From Lingula anatina (Eukaryota > Brachiopoda > Lingulata > Lingulida > Lingulidae): DNA of 64,000 nt. How positions within the stretch are numbered: the first letter of the stretch is position 1; every line of letters starts with the position of its first letter. A program made the translations under genes and the position numbers. The notes under the pieces were generated by a model. That model ran no database searches. It was given only the letters and a program-made list of their open reading frames with translations, and was not told the DNA's origin. The DNA lies in NCBI RefSeq assembly GCF_001039355.2, contig NW_019774626.1, positions 162,550 to 226,549 on the forward strand, written 5' to 3'. Of the stretch, positions 1 to 12,300 are shown piece by piece.

Positions 1-6
1 GTTTAC

Positions 7-844
7 CTCACATTTAGAGATGGTGAAGGTGTGACCCAGGTGAAGACGTCCATTCATGTAAGGATAGGGAAAGGTGACGAAGTAGGTGTCCTTCCTGAAG
101 TGAAATACAAATCATCTCACCATCAATAAAGCACTGAATCATGCCTGCCTTTAAAAAGGTAGAATATGGGACATTACATTTTAACTGATATTCTTTTTTA
201 TTGAAATTTTCAGTTTATTATCATCAGACATTGCTGAATTGTGAATTATTCGGTCAGTTTTAGAGCTTCATAATTTATGACAAGTTTTGTTGATAACAAT
301 ATCTGACAACATAATGGTTATTCACTTTCCCTAAAAATAAATAAATAAATAACAGAATAACGAACACTATGTAGTGGCTGGCCGGGACTGTCCCGGGCTC
401 GGTAGCTCAGTCGGTAAGAGCGGTCGCACAGTTTGTGAGAGTCCCGGGTTCGAGTCCCGGTCGAGCCTTGGTGTTTTCTCCCCCCAAATCGCTACAATGG
501 TGGCAGCGGTGGGATGTTGGACTCGCGTCTTTTGGCATTTAGTGGGGAGGAGTGTACTGGCTGGCCGGGACTGTCCCGGGCTCGGTAGCTCAGTCGGTAA
601 GAGCGGTCGCACGGTTTGCGAGAGTCCCGGGTTCGAGTCTCGGTCGAGCCTTGGTGTTTTCTCCCCCCAAATCGCTACAACTACTTTGACAACACACGAA
701 AATTTCTTACTTGCTCTCCGATGACCCTGGTTCTGGGGCATCTATCTCAAATGCTTTCTCCCTAGCCCATCTCTCTTGCATCTGTTTCTCTATCTCTCGG
801 ATTTCAGTCAGCTTAGCTGTGCTCTTCCTTTCCACGCTCACCAT
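7..844 (-). CDS. LARS1: Leucyl-tRNA synthetase, cytoplasmic: first two coding exons (partial)
   Basis: Coding exons at 711..844 (start ATG at 844) and 7..94; the gene continues beyond the left edge. The enzyme attaches leucine to tRNA-Leu in the cytosol and is a class I synthetase. Exon 1 encodes a start like that of animal LARS1 ([12 protein letters not shown], then a charged helix EKQMQERW). Exon 2 encodes [20 protein letters not shown], which holds the HIGH-type ATP-binding signature as HLGH. The donor at 711 (CAA|gtaaga) and acceptor at 94 (acttcag) join in frame as Lys-Lys. The donor after exon 2 is gtaaac at 1..6. Intron 1 carries two tRNA-like repeat units. The gene is divergent from NUDCD2. 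Family assignment is by recalled similarity to vertebrate LARS1 and is strong for exon 2. Confidence 0.93.
371..497 (+). repeat. tRNA-derived SINE-like unit, copy 1 (tRNA-like part 396..467)
   Basis: A 127-bp unit in LARS1 intron 1. It contains a 72-nt tRNA-like segment with a 7-bp acceptor stem (GGCTCGG / TCGAGCC), a D arm with A-box-like TAGCTCAGTCGG and a T arm with B-box GGTTCGAGTCC. The anticodon stem has one mismatch and the loop reads ACAGTTT, so position 33 is C and not the near-universal U. This argues against a working tRNA. A palindromic leader (ccgggactgtcccgg) and a common tail (ttggtgttttctcccccc) flank the tRNA-like part, as in SINEs. Confidence 0.75.
554..680 (+). repeat. tRNA-derived SINE-like unit, copy 2 (tRNA-like part 579..650)
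   Basis: Second copy of the 127-bp unit, in the same orientation, 183 bp downstream of the first. Differences are few (anticodon loop ACGGTTT, T-arm cgagtct). The anticodon stem pairs better than in copy 1 (GCGAG for GTGAG), but C33 is again present. The 56-bp spacer between the units (498..553) is not repeated after copy 2. Confidence 0.75.
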
Positions 845-1328
845 TTTCACCTGGAATCTGGATAAATAACGAACGTTATGACTAAATATCATGGCTTTCT
901 TCGTCCCAAATAATACAGTAAGAAGTAAAAAACAAATTTAAACGTTCATACTTACTTTTAAGCATACGCTTGTCAGCGTGCCGAATATTTTAGTTTCTTT
1001 TTTGTGTCTTTTATCTACTTTTCTGTTGCAATATTGGACAGGCCATGTGCAAAACCGGAAATCGTAGCGGTGTCGTAAGGAAGTACTTGAGAAAGGTAGC
1101 GACACTACATTTGACTTTTGTTCTAGTTTTAATTATGCCAACAATGGAAAAGTTATATATTATCTTTCCAACGTATTGATTTCGTGCCTAAAATATAATT
1201 GAAAGATTAGGATACACGTAGAAAATTGGATTTACGACATATACAATATGGCTGCGCCCGTTCGGTACCACGATTTTTCGAGATATTCATTGTAAAGTTG
1301 ATATGTTTAGAAGATAATTCAAAACAGC
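845..1328. promoter_or_regulatory. Divergent promoter between LARS1 and NUDCD2
   Basis: The 484 bp between the two start codons must hold both promoters and 5' UTRs. An ETS-type ACCGGAA lies at 1054..1060 and an inverted CCAAT (ATTGG) near 1033; both are common in divergent housekeeping promoters. No TATA box is placed clearly for either gene. Start sites are not resolved from sequence. Confidence 0.55.
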
Positions 1329-3011
1329 ATGGCTCATTTTGATGAAAGTAGTGGAATTGTTCCAATGAAGACACCCTGGGGCCGATGGTGGCAAACAATA
1401 GATGAAATATATGTAGAAATAGTGGTTCCAGACGGTACAAATAGTAAAGACATTAAATGTGACATCAAGCCTAAGAAAATTAAAGTTTCGGTGAAAGGAG
1501 ACACGGTTATAGATGTAAGTTATAACCCCTACAGTCTAGTAGATATATTCTAATCTGGAGAGTATTTATGAACTTTTACACAGTACCTACACTCATATCC
1601 GTTAACCACTTTCATTTCATTAATTTACTTTCACTCTCAGATTACATGTACATGTAATTCATTTGCAATACTTACCCATTACTGAAATTTCACATCTTTA
1701 CAATCAAACCAGTGAACCTCCAGACTGAACCTTCTGACTGTCAAGACGCATCCTCATAATTCAATTTTTATACATTCAAGCTTTTTCTTTTCTAGTTCTT
1801 TATAAATTTTCTTCCCAATTGGCTTTCTCGATTTTGAAAATGAAATGGAAGTTAATTATTTTTAGTAATTGAGCATTGTTACGGCATGTGTTTCTGCGCA
1901 AACCTGAAACTGTCACAGTCTGTTGGCTTGTTGTTTTTAACCACCCTGATATGCAGTTCACTTTATAAATGCCTGTACTGAGTATGAGACATTTAATTAA
2001 ATTGCCTAGATATTTAATTTGTGTGTGTTTAGTAGACACTTATCTTTATTGTTGTATCAAGTTTACTAGAGCATATTTTTTTCTCTTTAGGGAGAGTTTG
2101 TATCTCCTATTCATGCTGATGAAAGTGTTTGGACTTTGGGTAGGTTCAGCAGTACTAGCACCATGTCAGATTTTGTTACATACTCAGTACCCCCTGAAAT
2201 GGCATCCTGAAGACCAATGGCACCAAAACTGATTTATCCTACATTTTGGGACATAAATTTTTGCATGCAATCAGCTGTATTTACCAATAGAAAAACTTTC
2301 TTAAGTGGATTGTTGGTATGTTTTCAGTGTACATTAAACAATCTAGTGCATTATCCGAGGCTCTTAAGTGTTCAGCCTTATATGTGCCTTTCCAAATTTA
2401 GTAAGTTACATATGAATACAAATCTTTATTGCTACTAACTACCTTATATAAGACAGTGGTTAGTAATTGCTTATCAGGAAAATAAATATTTTTTAATATG
2501 TACATTTGATGGCTCCGTAATTCATTGGTTTAGAGGACAAGAAGCTGGTGGAGATGTGCCTGCCTAAGGACAAAGCTACTGCAGCTAATTGTTGGACTTC
2601 GTTACTAGTGGGGCAGTATGAAGCAGATCCCTTCACATATGACCAGATGGAAAAGAAAATGACTTTACAGAGGTTCCAGTATGAGGTAATGTCAATTTAT
2701 ATCTAATAGTATCCTTTCAACTGATATTAGGATACAGAAATAGAATTGCATGTTACACATCAGCAAGCCATTTTTCCTGATAAGTCAATTAAAATTATTG
2801 TCAATTCAGATATGTAGAAAACAATGAAAATGTACCTTATAGGGTGTAGATCAACTTCACGTCATAAAATTCTTCTTTAAATGATTAGATTTGGCAGCCC
2901 TGAGCATATGCACTGAATTTTCTTTTTCAGAATCCTGGCTTTGACTTCAGCAATGCAGACATATCAGGACAGTACTCAGGTGGAGGTCCAGAACTTCCCT
3001 CTCACAGCTGA
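1329..3011 (+). CDS. NUDCD2: NudC domain-containing protein 2
   Basis: Complete gene with four coding exons: 1329..1514, 2091..2139, 2534..2685 and 2931..3011, all with GT-AG junctions in frame, giving 155 residues (vertebrate NUDCD2 is about 157). It is a small CS-domain (p23/Hsp20-like) protein. In vertebrates it works with Hsp90 and helps stabilise LIS1, a dynein regulator. The N-terminus has the family motif TPWGRWWQT and the CS beta-sandwich covers about residues 14-105 (WTLEDKKLVEM near its end). The C-terminal tail has ANCWTSLL and NPGFDFSNADISG, both close to the human protein. The ATG follows a divergent promoter and matches the family start. Nothing is broken. Confidence 0.95.
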
Positions 3012-3617
3012 TATACTGAGGCAGCTTAGCAAAAATAATAAATATCTAGAAATGTGCTTTAAGATCAAAACATGAAATGAGGGGACAGCATTGCAGTGGA
3101 ACATTGAGGTGCTTCACAGCCTCCCTCCCCCCTTTTGGCATGTTGATTTAAACAAGATAAACTTATTAAAGCTTCTGACATGACCTTTAAAAAAGTAATT
3201 TGCTTATAAGTAACTATATAATCTTAAGATGTCAGCTTTATTTTAAACCACTGGTCATAATAATTTTGCATACTTTCATTGAACTGCATGCTCTTAAGCT
3301 GTCAGTCTTGGAAAACATACCAGTATAGTTGTATCATTCAGATATGATGTACAATGTATAATCATGCTTTATGGCTTATGGAAGATAAACTGTCATATTT
3401 ATCATTTAGTTTATGCCCAACATTTTTGCCCAATTTACTGAAAGATTCTCTTTTACTCTCAGCAATTTAATAATTGAGTTCATGGGTAAAATGCAAAGAT
3501 TTATCTTTATCTTATCTATATTATCTTTATCGTGAAATAATACGTGGGAAATGTTTCCCTCCATTTTTTGCATTTATTTGATGAAGAAACAAGTTCCCTT
3601 TAACCTAAAACAAACAA
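3012..3617. other. Convergent intergenic region (NUDCD2 and POLR1E 3' ends)
   Basis: Holds the 3' UTRs of NUDCD2 (plus) and POLR1E (minus). An AATAAA lies at 3037..3042, only 26 bp after the NUDCD2 stop, and is one candidate polyadenylation signal. No coding potential or repeat was recognised. Confidence 0.5.
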
Positions 3618-6600
3618 TCAAGTTCTTTTCTTTGTAGTCCTTTGTTTTAAATCTGGGAATGTTAGTGGTGTTTCCAGAACAGCAAACTTTTGTTCTATTT
3701 TCTGCAGACCAATGGTTGCTTTTTGTGATGTTACTTTACAGCCTAGGGACCTGCTGTGCTGAATTATCCTGGAGGAGAGAAAAAATGGTTTTAAATCATG
3801 AAAAAACTATATTATTGATCAGACTAAAACATGGGTGAAATTCACATATTAATCAAACAAAGCAAAGTTGTAATAAAATGCTTACAGCTTAAATGTTTAT
3901 AGGTAACAATTTTTGTTTATGTTAGTATTAAACATTTGACTTAACCTTACTCTTGGAAATGATGTTACATTTGCTTTTTAATTAAACTTAAGATAAGCTA
4001 CCATCTCATTTTACCTTGCCCACAAAAATGTTCTTGTGTTTCTCTGTCAATTTAAAACTTTTGGCAAGCTATGTATTATAGATTCAATTTCTCCACTACG
4101 CTGTCAGTACCCTACCTGGCCTGACCCATTTTAATGTCCTTCTGTAAAGCTGTCAGCTCCAAGTTGAACTCGTCTATGATCAGCCCAAGCACCAACATGT
4201 AGGAGACAACTTTATCCTTTAACCTGGCAGGCATACACCTCACTGTTTTCCTGCCATCACTGGATGTAGCTTTCAGAGTGTATTTGTCTAACAATGCCCT
4301 CCTGACTGTCTCTGGGATATCCTGGGGAAGAATATCTGAAAAATGAAAATAGCTACAAATTGTGTGTCCAAAAGTAAAGGCAGACCATATTATCAAACTC
4401 CTATAACAAACAGCACCTTGTCTCTTACATCTTATGTAAGGTTTACTGAAAAAAAGTTGATGAAAATATACACTTGTTCTATAAAAACTTATGCACTTAA
4501 ACCCATAGTAGTCTGTAAAAGTCATAGTTCTGTATGTCTTACCTTTACGTTTTAGGTCTGGAGCCCGTAACATATACGTCTTTATGAGGTAGCTCGTGTA
4601 AAGAAGTAACCTGGCTTTTTTGCTTCTGGCCGCCTCCTGTATGGGGAGAACTGATAAGTGCTGTAACACATAGCCAGGGTACCTGGAATAGGGAAAATAG
4701 CATTACTTTTAACAATTAAATGAATGCAACTATTGATTTTTAATTTGTTGAATAACTAACTAGCAGTGCTGAAAACAAAGTCTGAAAAACTGCTATGGTA
4801 AAAAAATTTAACTGGCTCAAAAATTATGGAGATATTGATGAAACAAATTCAAACCTTTCACCATATTCAATATAAAAATGTCCTTTTCACTTACAGGTTG
4901 AATGAAGAAAGTAATGAAAATGTTTTGAATGTCAGTCATTCATCGTCCTCCTACTCTAAATCAAAGAAACACAACTATTACAGAGAATTTACAACGAAGA
5001 CATGTCACAAATTCAAATTCAGCACACATACACTTCGTCTTTCTTCCACTGAGCAATCTGTTCTTTTGTGGCATTCATAAGCGGCTTGACCACATGGTGT
5101 AGGGCCTCCATCTCTGCAGGACTAATAACTGGACATTGGTCAAGGTACATAAATACCTGAGATGTCATCTGCTGTTAGTTTCATTCTGATTCCACGACTG
5201 TGATACTGTTGTATTAAGAAGTATTTTGCCAAGCTATGTGAAATATAGTGTGACAAATCACTTAAAATGGGTTTATTCACAAAAAACCAGTAAATACACT
5301 TGGGGTTAAATGCTGAATTGTCTTTTATATCCAGTTTAACCTAAAGCCATTTGCTAATATTTAGAATATGTATACAACAACATCCACTTTGAATGTTTGC
5401 ATAAGTGTATGCAAGTGCAACTGTGTACATACATAAGGATACTATCATCCAGCTTATAGACATCTTCAGGTTTGGAAGCATCTTTATCAAAGGGTGGTAT
5501 TCCAGAGGGAGAATCATCAACTATTTTTGGGACTGAAGATATTGCAAATGAGAAAATGAATACCTCGAATAAATGCTGAATATTTGTGAAATTTTACATT
5601 AAAACGACTAACAAGAAAAGAAACATAAGCTTGCTGTTTTACCTTGCTTTAAGAAGCTTTAATTCCTTGAATTGTAAAGGGAAATTTGTGGGCCTCAACT
5701 TGTACTGTCTTATGTCCACTTACCACTGGTAACCTGCGCAGCAGTGGGCAGTGAGAGGGTGTGGTCCACTGCTGCTCCCACAGCCACCTCCAGGGCCTCG
5801 CCCTTGATCTGGTTCCTTATTCTGGAGTCCATGGCCTTCCTCTTCTTATTACTGCCAAATGCTTTGGTAAGGAGGTCATTCTGATAATGAATTGAACATT
5901 TCATATTAGCAGTAAAAAGAAACTAACCACTTCACATTTAATATAGTCCTTTATAACCTCTCTTCTCAGAGATGCATTGCCATTAACAGATAATTTGTAC
6001 CGTCTTTAACATTTTACTGCCATCATTTTGTTGTTCAAATGACAAAATATGTTAAAAAAAGTTAAAAGTAGTGTTCTTGTTTACCTTTATATATTTGTAC
6101 ACATTTATTAAATTAATAAATTCTACACTATTTATTTTGAGCTTAAACATTATACAAATTGCCCTTTTAATTTATTATATTGAAATGGGCATAAAAGTTT
6201 GGTGTTTACCTTTTCCATAAAACTTAATTCTTTATCTTCTGCTTTATCAGGTGCATCAGTTTCATCTAAAAACATATTTTAGGAGTATAATTAAGATAAA
6301 ATTAATTCTCTAGATAAAAAACTCAACTTTGTCATTATGATCATGTTATACATTATACACCATTATCAACACTGCCAATAAGCAGTTCTAATAATCAGTG
6401 ATTTTAAATTTATTTATATTTGAAAAACAAAAGAACAATGTACTCAACCTTTATCAAATCTTGGTCTCATGTGAAAAAGCTGTGCATCCATCACCTTCAT
6501 TTTACCACTATCTTTGTCCAATATTCCCACTAGATATCTAATTATGTAAGACATGTTATAAATTAAAAAATTAAAGACATGAAATTTTCATTAGGGTGCT

Positions 6601-7714
6601 TAATAATTAATTTTCAAAATTATGTTTCTTTTTTTAAAGTTATATGTAATTTGCAACTACATATATAAACACTTAGTTGATGCTTGACTTGGTATTAGCA
6701 CAATGAAGCCAATTAGATAAACTGTAAATCTCTGAAATAACCTTTTTCCATTTAATTTATTCTTCATTTGACTTAAAAGCACTTACAAGCAATATAAACA
6801 TATAATACAATTCTTACTTGCACATCCTTCCTGTCCTTGGAGCTTGTATGTCAAGATTCTGACCTATGTATTCCATTGTGTCCGTTTCAGCAACCTGCAA
6901 TAAATAAAAAATAAGAGACTAAAACGATATCCATAGGTCTCCAATCCTTAACTTATACCACTCTTTTTTATGTCATAATCATTTTATGACATAGATCACA
7001 GTACAGTAATACTGAAGCAATACTTAATTAAAAACGTTCTGATTTTATTTTCATAGTAAGAGAGACAATTTTGCTTTAACCATTACATTACATTACTGAT
7101 ACTTTATCACTTATTTAGGGGGTGAAAAACAAAAGTGGCAACTTTTTACTCATTTTTTAAAAAAGCATGTGAAAAAAATGGACGTCACATGGTGTCATTA
7201 AACTTTGAATAACTGTTGACCAAAATGAGTTATATACTAGTTCAAAAATTCAAACGGTTTATACACACTCAAATATGTAGCTATTTGTTTGTCAAATTTC
7301 AAGTCTCTAGCTAAATTAGAAATAATTATTTGTGGACCTTAATCAAAGCATAACTCCCCGACCCACACTCCCAATTCCACCTCACCTGCAAGGCCCATGA
7401 ACTAGTACATACCAATGTTCTTTTCATTGATTTCTTAGGATCTGCCTCATCTTTGCCCCTGTAGTACCCAAATCTTATGTTGTCAGTGCCTCCTTTCAGC
7501 CGACCATTGGCAAAAGTTGCTAAAAACGAAGTACATGTAGTTTTTAGCAATTTCATACCAATTTTATAAAATGGACACATATAAAAGCATGTTTATTGAC
7601 ATTTCTGAATTATCTAATTTTAATTGTGTAACTCTATATAATTGATTCAAAGCTAGCACCTAAAATCCCTTCATTCTTTGACGTGCTTGGGAGATACTTA
7701 ATCGTCGCTGCCAT
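3618..7714 (-). CDS. POLR1E: RNA polymerase I subunit RPA49/PAF53, complete copy
   Basis: Eleven exons (5' to 3'): 7660..7714, 7413..7519, 6818..6894, 6449..6537, 6210..6265, 5724..5880, 5443..5532, 5032..5128, 4543..4682, 4116..4335, 3618..3768. They join in frame to 412 residues, close to human POLR1E. The protein pairs with POLR1G on RNA polymerase I; its N-terminal half resembles a TFIIF dimerisation module and its C-terminal half has two winged helices. Visible family blocks are FANGRL, VAETDTMEYIGQN, YLVGILDKDSGKM, KPEDVYKLDDIISPAEMEAL and LKDKVVSYMLVLGLI. Exon 8 starts after gtccag, giving IISPAE. The last exon (SLGCKV to the basic tail) was found by family alignment; without it exon 10 appears to stop at once, because the in-frame TAG is part of the donor AG|gtaggg. 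Exons 1-9 and most of exon 10 lie in a duplicated block. Confidence 0.92.
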
Positions 7715-7983
7715 CTTAGCGCCTTGCCATGGAAGATGTTTGTGTTCACTTTTCTCTCCACGTGTTTTTCTACTTCCGGAATCTCGCACTTTACTGTTGT
7801 GTTGCTCCATATTTGAAAAGAGAAAATTTTATTATTAAAAATATAAAAATTGATAATTCTTTGAAAGTAAAATGGTTATAAGATGTAGACTATATGAGTA
7901 CATCAACTACCATAATGGTAGATGATTTCCAAAGTGCGAAGTGATACTTGACCTATTTTCAAGCAACAACAACTTGAGAAAGC
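7715..7983. promoter_or_regulatory. Divergent promoter between POLR1E and EXOSC8 (left copy)
   Basis: 269 bp between the POLR1E start (7714) and the EXOSC8 start (7984). It holds an E-box CACGTG at 7759..7764 and an ETS/GABP site ACTTCCGG at 7772..7779. On the minus strand AAGATGGCAGC spans the POLR1E start codon and resembles a YY1 site. This is a typical TATA-less housekeeping set. The same elements recur in the right copy (12881..13150). Confidence 0.6.
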
Positions 7984-8985
7984 ATGGCAGCTGACTTCAA
8001 GTAAGAATTAAGTCTTCAAACAACCACTGCCCGATGGCTCATACATGATCTTCTGGCTTCAAAGTAGAAGATTTATATTTTGATTTAGTTTTTAATTGAC
8101 CCAGATAAATACAGCCATCAGCCTCATTCCCTTTTCCTTCTCATATGCTAGTACTAGTATAACAGGCCAATATTAATGCCTGTCAATGTCATAATGTAAC
8201 TCGTTCATTCTTCTACACAGTGATATGGACAAATTTTATTGGGGTAGAAGCTGTATATTGATAACTTAAGCAGCAGTAGAATAAAGTTGTTTTAAAAATA
8301 AAATTCCCAAAAACCTCCGCCGAAGCACAATACGAATAAAAAGCAGCTAATAAATTGCAGAAAATCAAAAATACATTTTATTTATCTCAAATGAGACATT
8401 TAATGATGTGATATTTTTCAGGACAGCCCAGCCTGTTGAATATTATAGAAAGTTTTTGGTAAGTATTTGGAAAGATGTCAGAAAAATAAGATGTAAAATT
8501 CTAAAATGAAATACAGTAGAAGTTAAAATATTCACAAATTTGGGGATTGTGGAGTCATTTTCAGTCAATAAAAATGTTAATGCCCTTCATAGTTGCTGTA
8601 ATTGTTATATTATTATTATCACTTATTAGAGTCATTGCCATTGTGATAACTGTGTATTAAGAACATGGTATATCCCTGGCATAGCAGCTTAGCCATACAT
8701 AAATATCCTATGATGCTCAATAAATTACATCAAACAGAATACAATGTACATCGCTAAAAACACTGACCTCCCCCAGAGATCCCATCATTGTTATATTTTA
8801 TATTTTGAATACATGACATTTTTATAAATCGTCCTGGAATTATGAGGGTATGATTAAATTATAATGGCAGTAGTTATTTTAAATTTCATGTACATAGGAA
8901 TAATGGTACTTTTTATTGCAGGAAAAAGATGTCAGACCTGATGGACGTGAACTGGGGGAAATACGTCCAACAATGATCAACATAG
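7984..8985 (+). pseudogene. EXOSC8: EXOSC8, 3'-truncated copy (exons 1-3 only)
   Basis: Exons 7984..8000, 8422..8458 and 8932..8985 encode [18 protein letters not shown] and [16 protein letters not shown]. This is the RRP43 N-terminus, including the start of its RNase PH-like fold. Homology to the full copy ends at 9139, inside intron 3, and no further EXOSC8 exon follows before the second POLR1E copy. As assembled it cannot make a full protein. It is either one haplotype misplaced in the assembly or a real truncated duplicate. Exon 2 ends in Leu here, as in human EXOSC8; the complete copy has Val. Confidence 0.88.
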
Positions 8986-9139
8986 GTAATATTGGAATTA
9001 TCAGTATTTCTAATATAGACTATAATTCAGTTAAGTATTACAAGAAAAGATTTAAGTGTACAAAGGACATGACAGACATATTGCTTAGATATTTTGTTAT
9101 CAAAATTAAATACAGTGACACCTTTTGCAGTGGAATGTA

Positions 9140-9359
9140 CCGTATAGCTAAAAAAAAACACGACTATTGGTACGCGTATGATCGATAACTGATTTAATTC
9201 TCGTAAGATTACCGTCCGCCCCCTTCCTTATGAATAGGTATTACTTTATTAATACAATGCAACCGTCGTGTAGCCGCATGTTAGAAGACAATGTTTGATT
9301 ACGCACAGCAGTAGGAGGCCGCTACCCCTTCCCAGCAAGGAGTCAACACAGCAGCTCNT
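9140..9359. other. Unique junction segment between the two duplicate copies, with one N
   Basis: About 220 bp found in neither duplicate copy. It runs from the break in EXOSC8 intron 3 to the break in POLR1E exon 10. A single N lies at 9358, directly before homology resumes. No gene, terminal repeat or known element was recognised. GC is higher than in the flanks in its right half. Confidence 0.8.
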
Positions 9360-12300
9360 TATGATCAGCCCAAGCACCAACATGTAGGAGACAACTTTAT
9401 CCTTTAACCTGGCAGGCATACACCTCACTGTTTTCCTGCCATCACTGGATGTAGCTTTCAGAGTGTATTTGTCTAACAATGCCCTCCTGACTGTCTCTGG
9501 GATATCCTGGGGAAGAATATCTGAAAAATGAAAATAGCTACAAATTGTGTGTCCAAAAGTAAATATTATCAAACTCCTATAACAAACAGCACCTTGTCTC
9601 TTACATCTTATGTAAGGTTTACTGAAAAAAAGTTGATGAAAATATACACTTGTTCTATAAAAACTTATGCACTTAAACCCATAGTAGTCTGTAAAAGTCA
9701 TAGTTCTGTATGTCTTACCTTTACGTTTTAGGTCTGGAGCCCGTAACATATACGTCTTTATGAGGTAGCTCATGTAAAGAAGTAACCTGGCTTTTTTGCT
9801 TCTGGCCGCCTCCTGTATGGGGAGAACTGATAAGTGCTGTAACACATAGCCAGGGTACCTGGAATAGGGAAAATAGCATTACTTTTAACAATTAAATGAA
9901 TGCAACTATTGATTTTTAATTTGTTGAATAACTAACAAGCAGTGCTGAAAACAAAGTCTGAAAAACTGCTATGGTAAAAAAATTTAACTGGCTCAAAAAT
10001 TATGGAGATATTGATGAAACAAATTCAAACCTTTCACCATATTCAATATAAAAATGTCCTTTTCACTTACAGGTTGAATGAAGAAAGTAATGAAAATGTT
10101 TTGAATGTCAGTCATTCATCGTCCTCCTACTCTAAATCAAAGAAACACAACTATTACAGAGAATTTACAACGAAGACATGTCACAAATTCAAATTCAGCA
10201 CACATACACTTCGTCTTTCTTCCACTGAGCAATCTGTTCTTTTGTGGCATTCATAAGCGGCTTGACCACATGGTGTAGGGCCTCCATCTCTGCAGGACTA
10301 ATAACTGGACATTGGTCAAGGTACATAAATACCTGAGATGTCATCTGCTGTTAGTTTCATTCTGATTCCACGACTGTGATACTGTTGTATTAAGAAGTAT
10401 TTTGCCAAGCTATGTGAAATATAGTGTGACAAATCACTTAAAATGGGTTTATTCACAAAAAAAAAAAAAACAGTAAATACACTTGGGGTTAAATGCTGAA
10501 TTGTCTTTTATATCCAGTTTAACCTAAAGCCATTTGCTAATATTTAGAATATGTATAAAACAACATCCACTTTGAATGTTTGCGTAAGTGTATGCAAGTG
10601 TAACTGTGTGTACATACATAAGGATACTATCATCCAGCTTATAGACATCTTCAGGTTTGGAAGCATCTTTATCAAAGGGTGGTATTCCAGAGGGAGAATC
10701 ATCAACTATTTTTGGGACTGAAGATATTGCAAATGAGAAAATGAATACCTCGAATAAATGCTGAATATTTGTGAAATTTTGCATTAAAACAACTAACAAG
10801 AAAAGAAACATAAGCTTGCTGTTTTACCTTGCTTTAAGAAGCTTTAAATCTTTTATTTCCTTGAATTTTAAAGGGAAATTTGTGGGCCTCAACTTGTACT
10901 GTCTTATGTTCACTTACCACTGGTAACCTGTGCAGCAGTGGGCAGTGAGAGGGTGTGGTCTACTGCTGCCCCCACAGCCACCTCCAGGGCCTCGCCCTTG
11001 ATCTGGTTCCTTATTCTGGAGTCCATGGCCTTCCTCTTCTTATTACTGCCAAATGCTTTGGTAAGGAGGTCATTCTGATAATGAATTGAACATTTCATAT
11101 TAGCAGTAAAAAGAAACTAACCACTTCACATTTTATATAGTCCTTTATAACCTCTCTTCTCAGAGATGCATTGCCATTAACAGATAATTTGTACCATCTT
11201 TAACATTTTACTGCCATCATTTTGTTCAAATGACAAAATATGTTAAAAAAAGTTGAAAGTAGTGTTCTTGTTTACCTTTATATATTTGTACACATTTATT
11301 AAATTAATAAGTTCTACACTATTTATTTTGAGCTTAAACATTATAGAAATTGCCCTTTTAATTTATTATATTGAAATGGGCATAAAAGTTTGGTGTTTAC
11401 CTTTTCCATAAAACTTAATTCTTTATCTTCTGCTTTATCGGGTGCATCAGTTTCATCTAAAAACATATTTTAGGAGTATAATTAAAATAAAATTAATTCT
11501 CTAGATAAAAAACTCAACTTTGCTCTTTTGATCATGTTGTACATTATACACCATTATCAACACTGCCAGTTCTAATAATCAGTGATCTAAAATTTATTAA
11601 TATAAGAAATATTTGAAAAACAAAAGAACAATGTACTCAACCTTTATCAAATCTTGGTCTCATGTGAAAAAGCTGTGCATCCATCACCTTCATTTTACCA
11701 CTATCTTTGTCCAATATTCCCACTAGATATCTAATTATGTAAGACATGTTAAAAATTAAAAAATTAAAGACATGAAATTTTCATTAGGGTGCTAAATTAT
11801 TAATTTTCAAAATTATATTTCTTTTTTTAAGTTATATGTAATTTGCAACTACATAAACACTTAGTTGATGCTTGACTTGGTATTAGCACAATGAAGCCGA
11901 TTAGATAAACCGTAGATCTCTGAAATAACCTTTTTCCATTTAATTTATTCTTCATTTGACTTAAAAGCACTTACAAGTAATAAACATGTAATAAAATTCT
12001 TACTTGCACATCCTTCCTGTCCTTGGAGCTTGTATGTCAAGATTCTGACCTATGTATTCCATTGTGTCCGTTTCAGCAACCTGCAATAAATAATAAATAA
12101 GAGACTAAAACGATATCCATAGGTCTCCAATCCTTAACTTATACCACTCTTTTTTATGTCATAATCATTTTATGACATAGATCACAGCTAGTACAGTAAT
12201 ACCGAAGCAATACTTAATTAAAAACATTCTGATTTTATTTTCATATTAAGAGAGAAAATTTTGCTTTAACCATTACATTACATTACTGATACTTTATCAC

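Larger units (their letters stand above)
4175..9139. repeat. Tandem segmental duplication, left copy (POLR1E body plus EXOSC8 5' end)
   Basis: About 4965 bp, matching 9360..14308 in the same orientation at high identity (by eye about 97-98%), with small indels mostly in introns. It covers POLR1E exons 1-9 and part of exon 10, the divergent promoter and EXOSC8 exons 1-3. Coding differences are nearly all silent. Visible replacements are Thr to Met in POLR1E exon 9 and Leu to Val at the end of EXOSC8 exon 2. Confidence 0.95.

Noticed and set aside
396-650. Two functional tRNA-Thr genes
   Set aside because: The anticodon loops have C33 and a stem mismatch, and both lie inside a repeated 127-bp unit, so a SINE origin is more likely.
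374-741. Open frames on both strands with repeated [13 protein letters not shown]-type text
   Set aside because: They are translations of the tRNA-like repeat units, not genes.
4112-4669. Read-through frame suggesting that POLR1E ends at a TAG near 4113
   Set aside because: The TAG is inside a donor (AG|gtaggg). A further exon at 3618..3768 fits the family C-terminus and phase.
4826-5080. 84-codon plus-strand frame, also at 10002..10256
   Set aside because: It is antisense to POLR1E exon 8 and intron; its conservation is due only to the block duplication.
5129-5162. Longer POLR1E exon 8 starting at tctcag (adds VFMYLDQCPV)
   Set aside because: The phase does not match exon 7 at its conserved donor. 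The acceptor gtccag at 5129-5130 fits phase and gives IISPAE, as in other POLR1E proteins.
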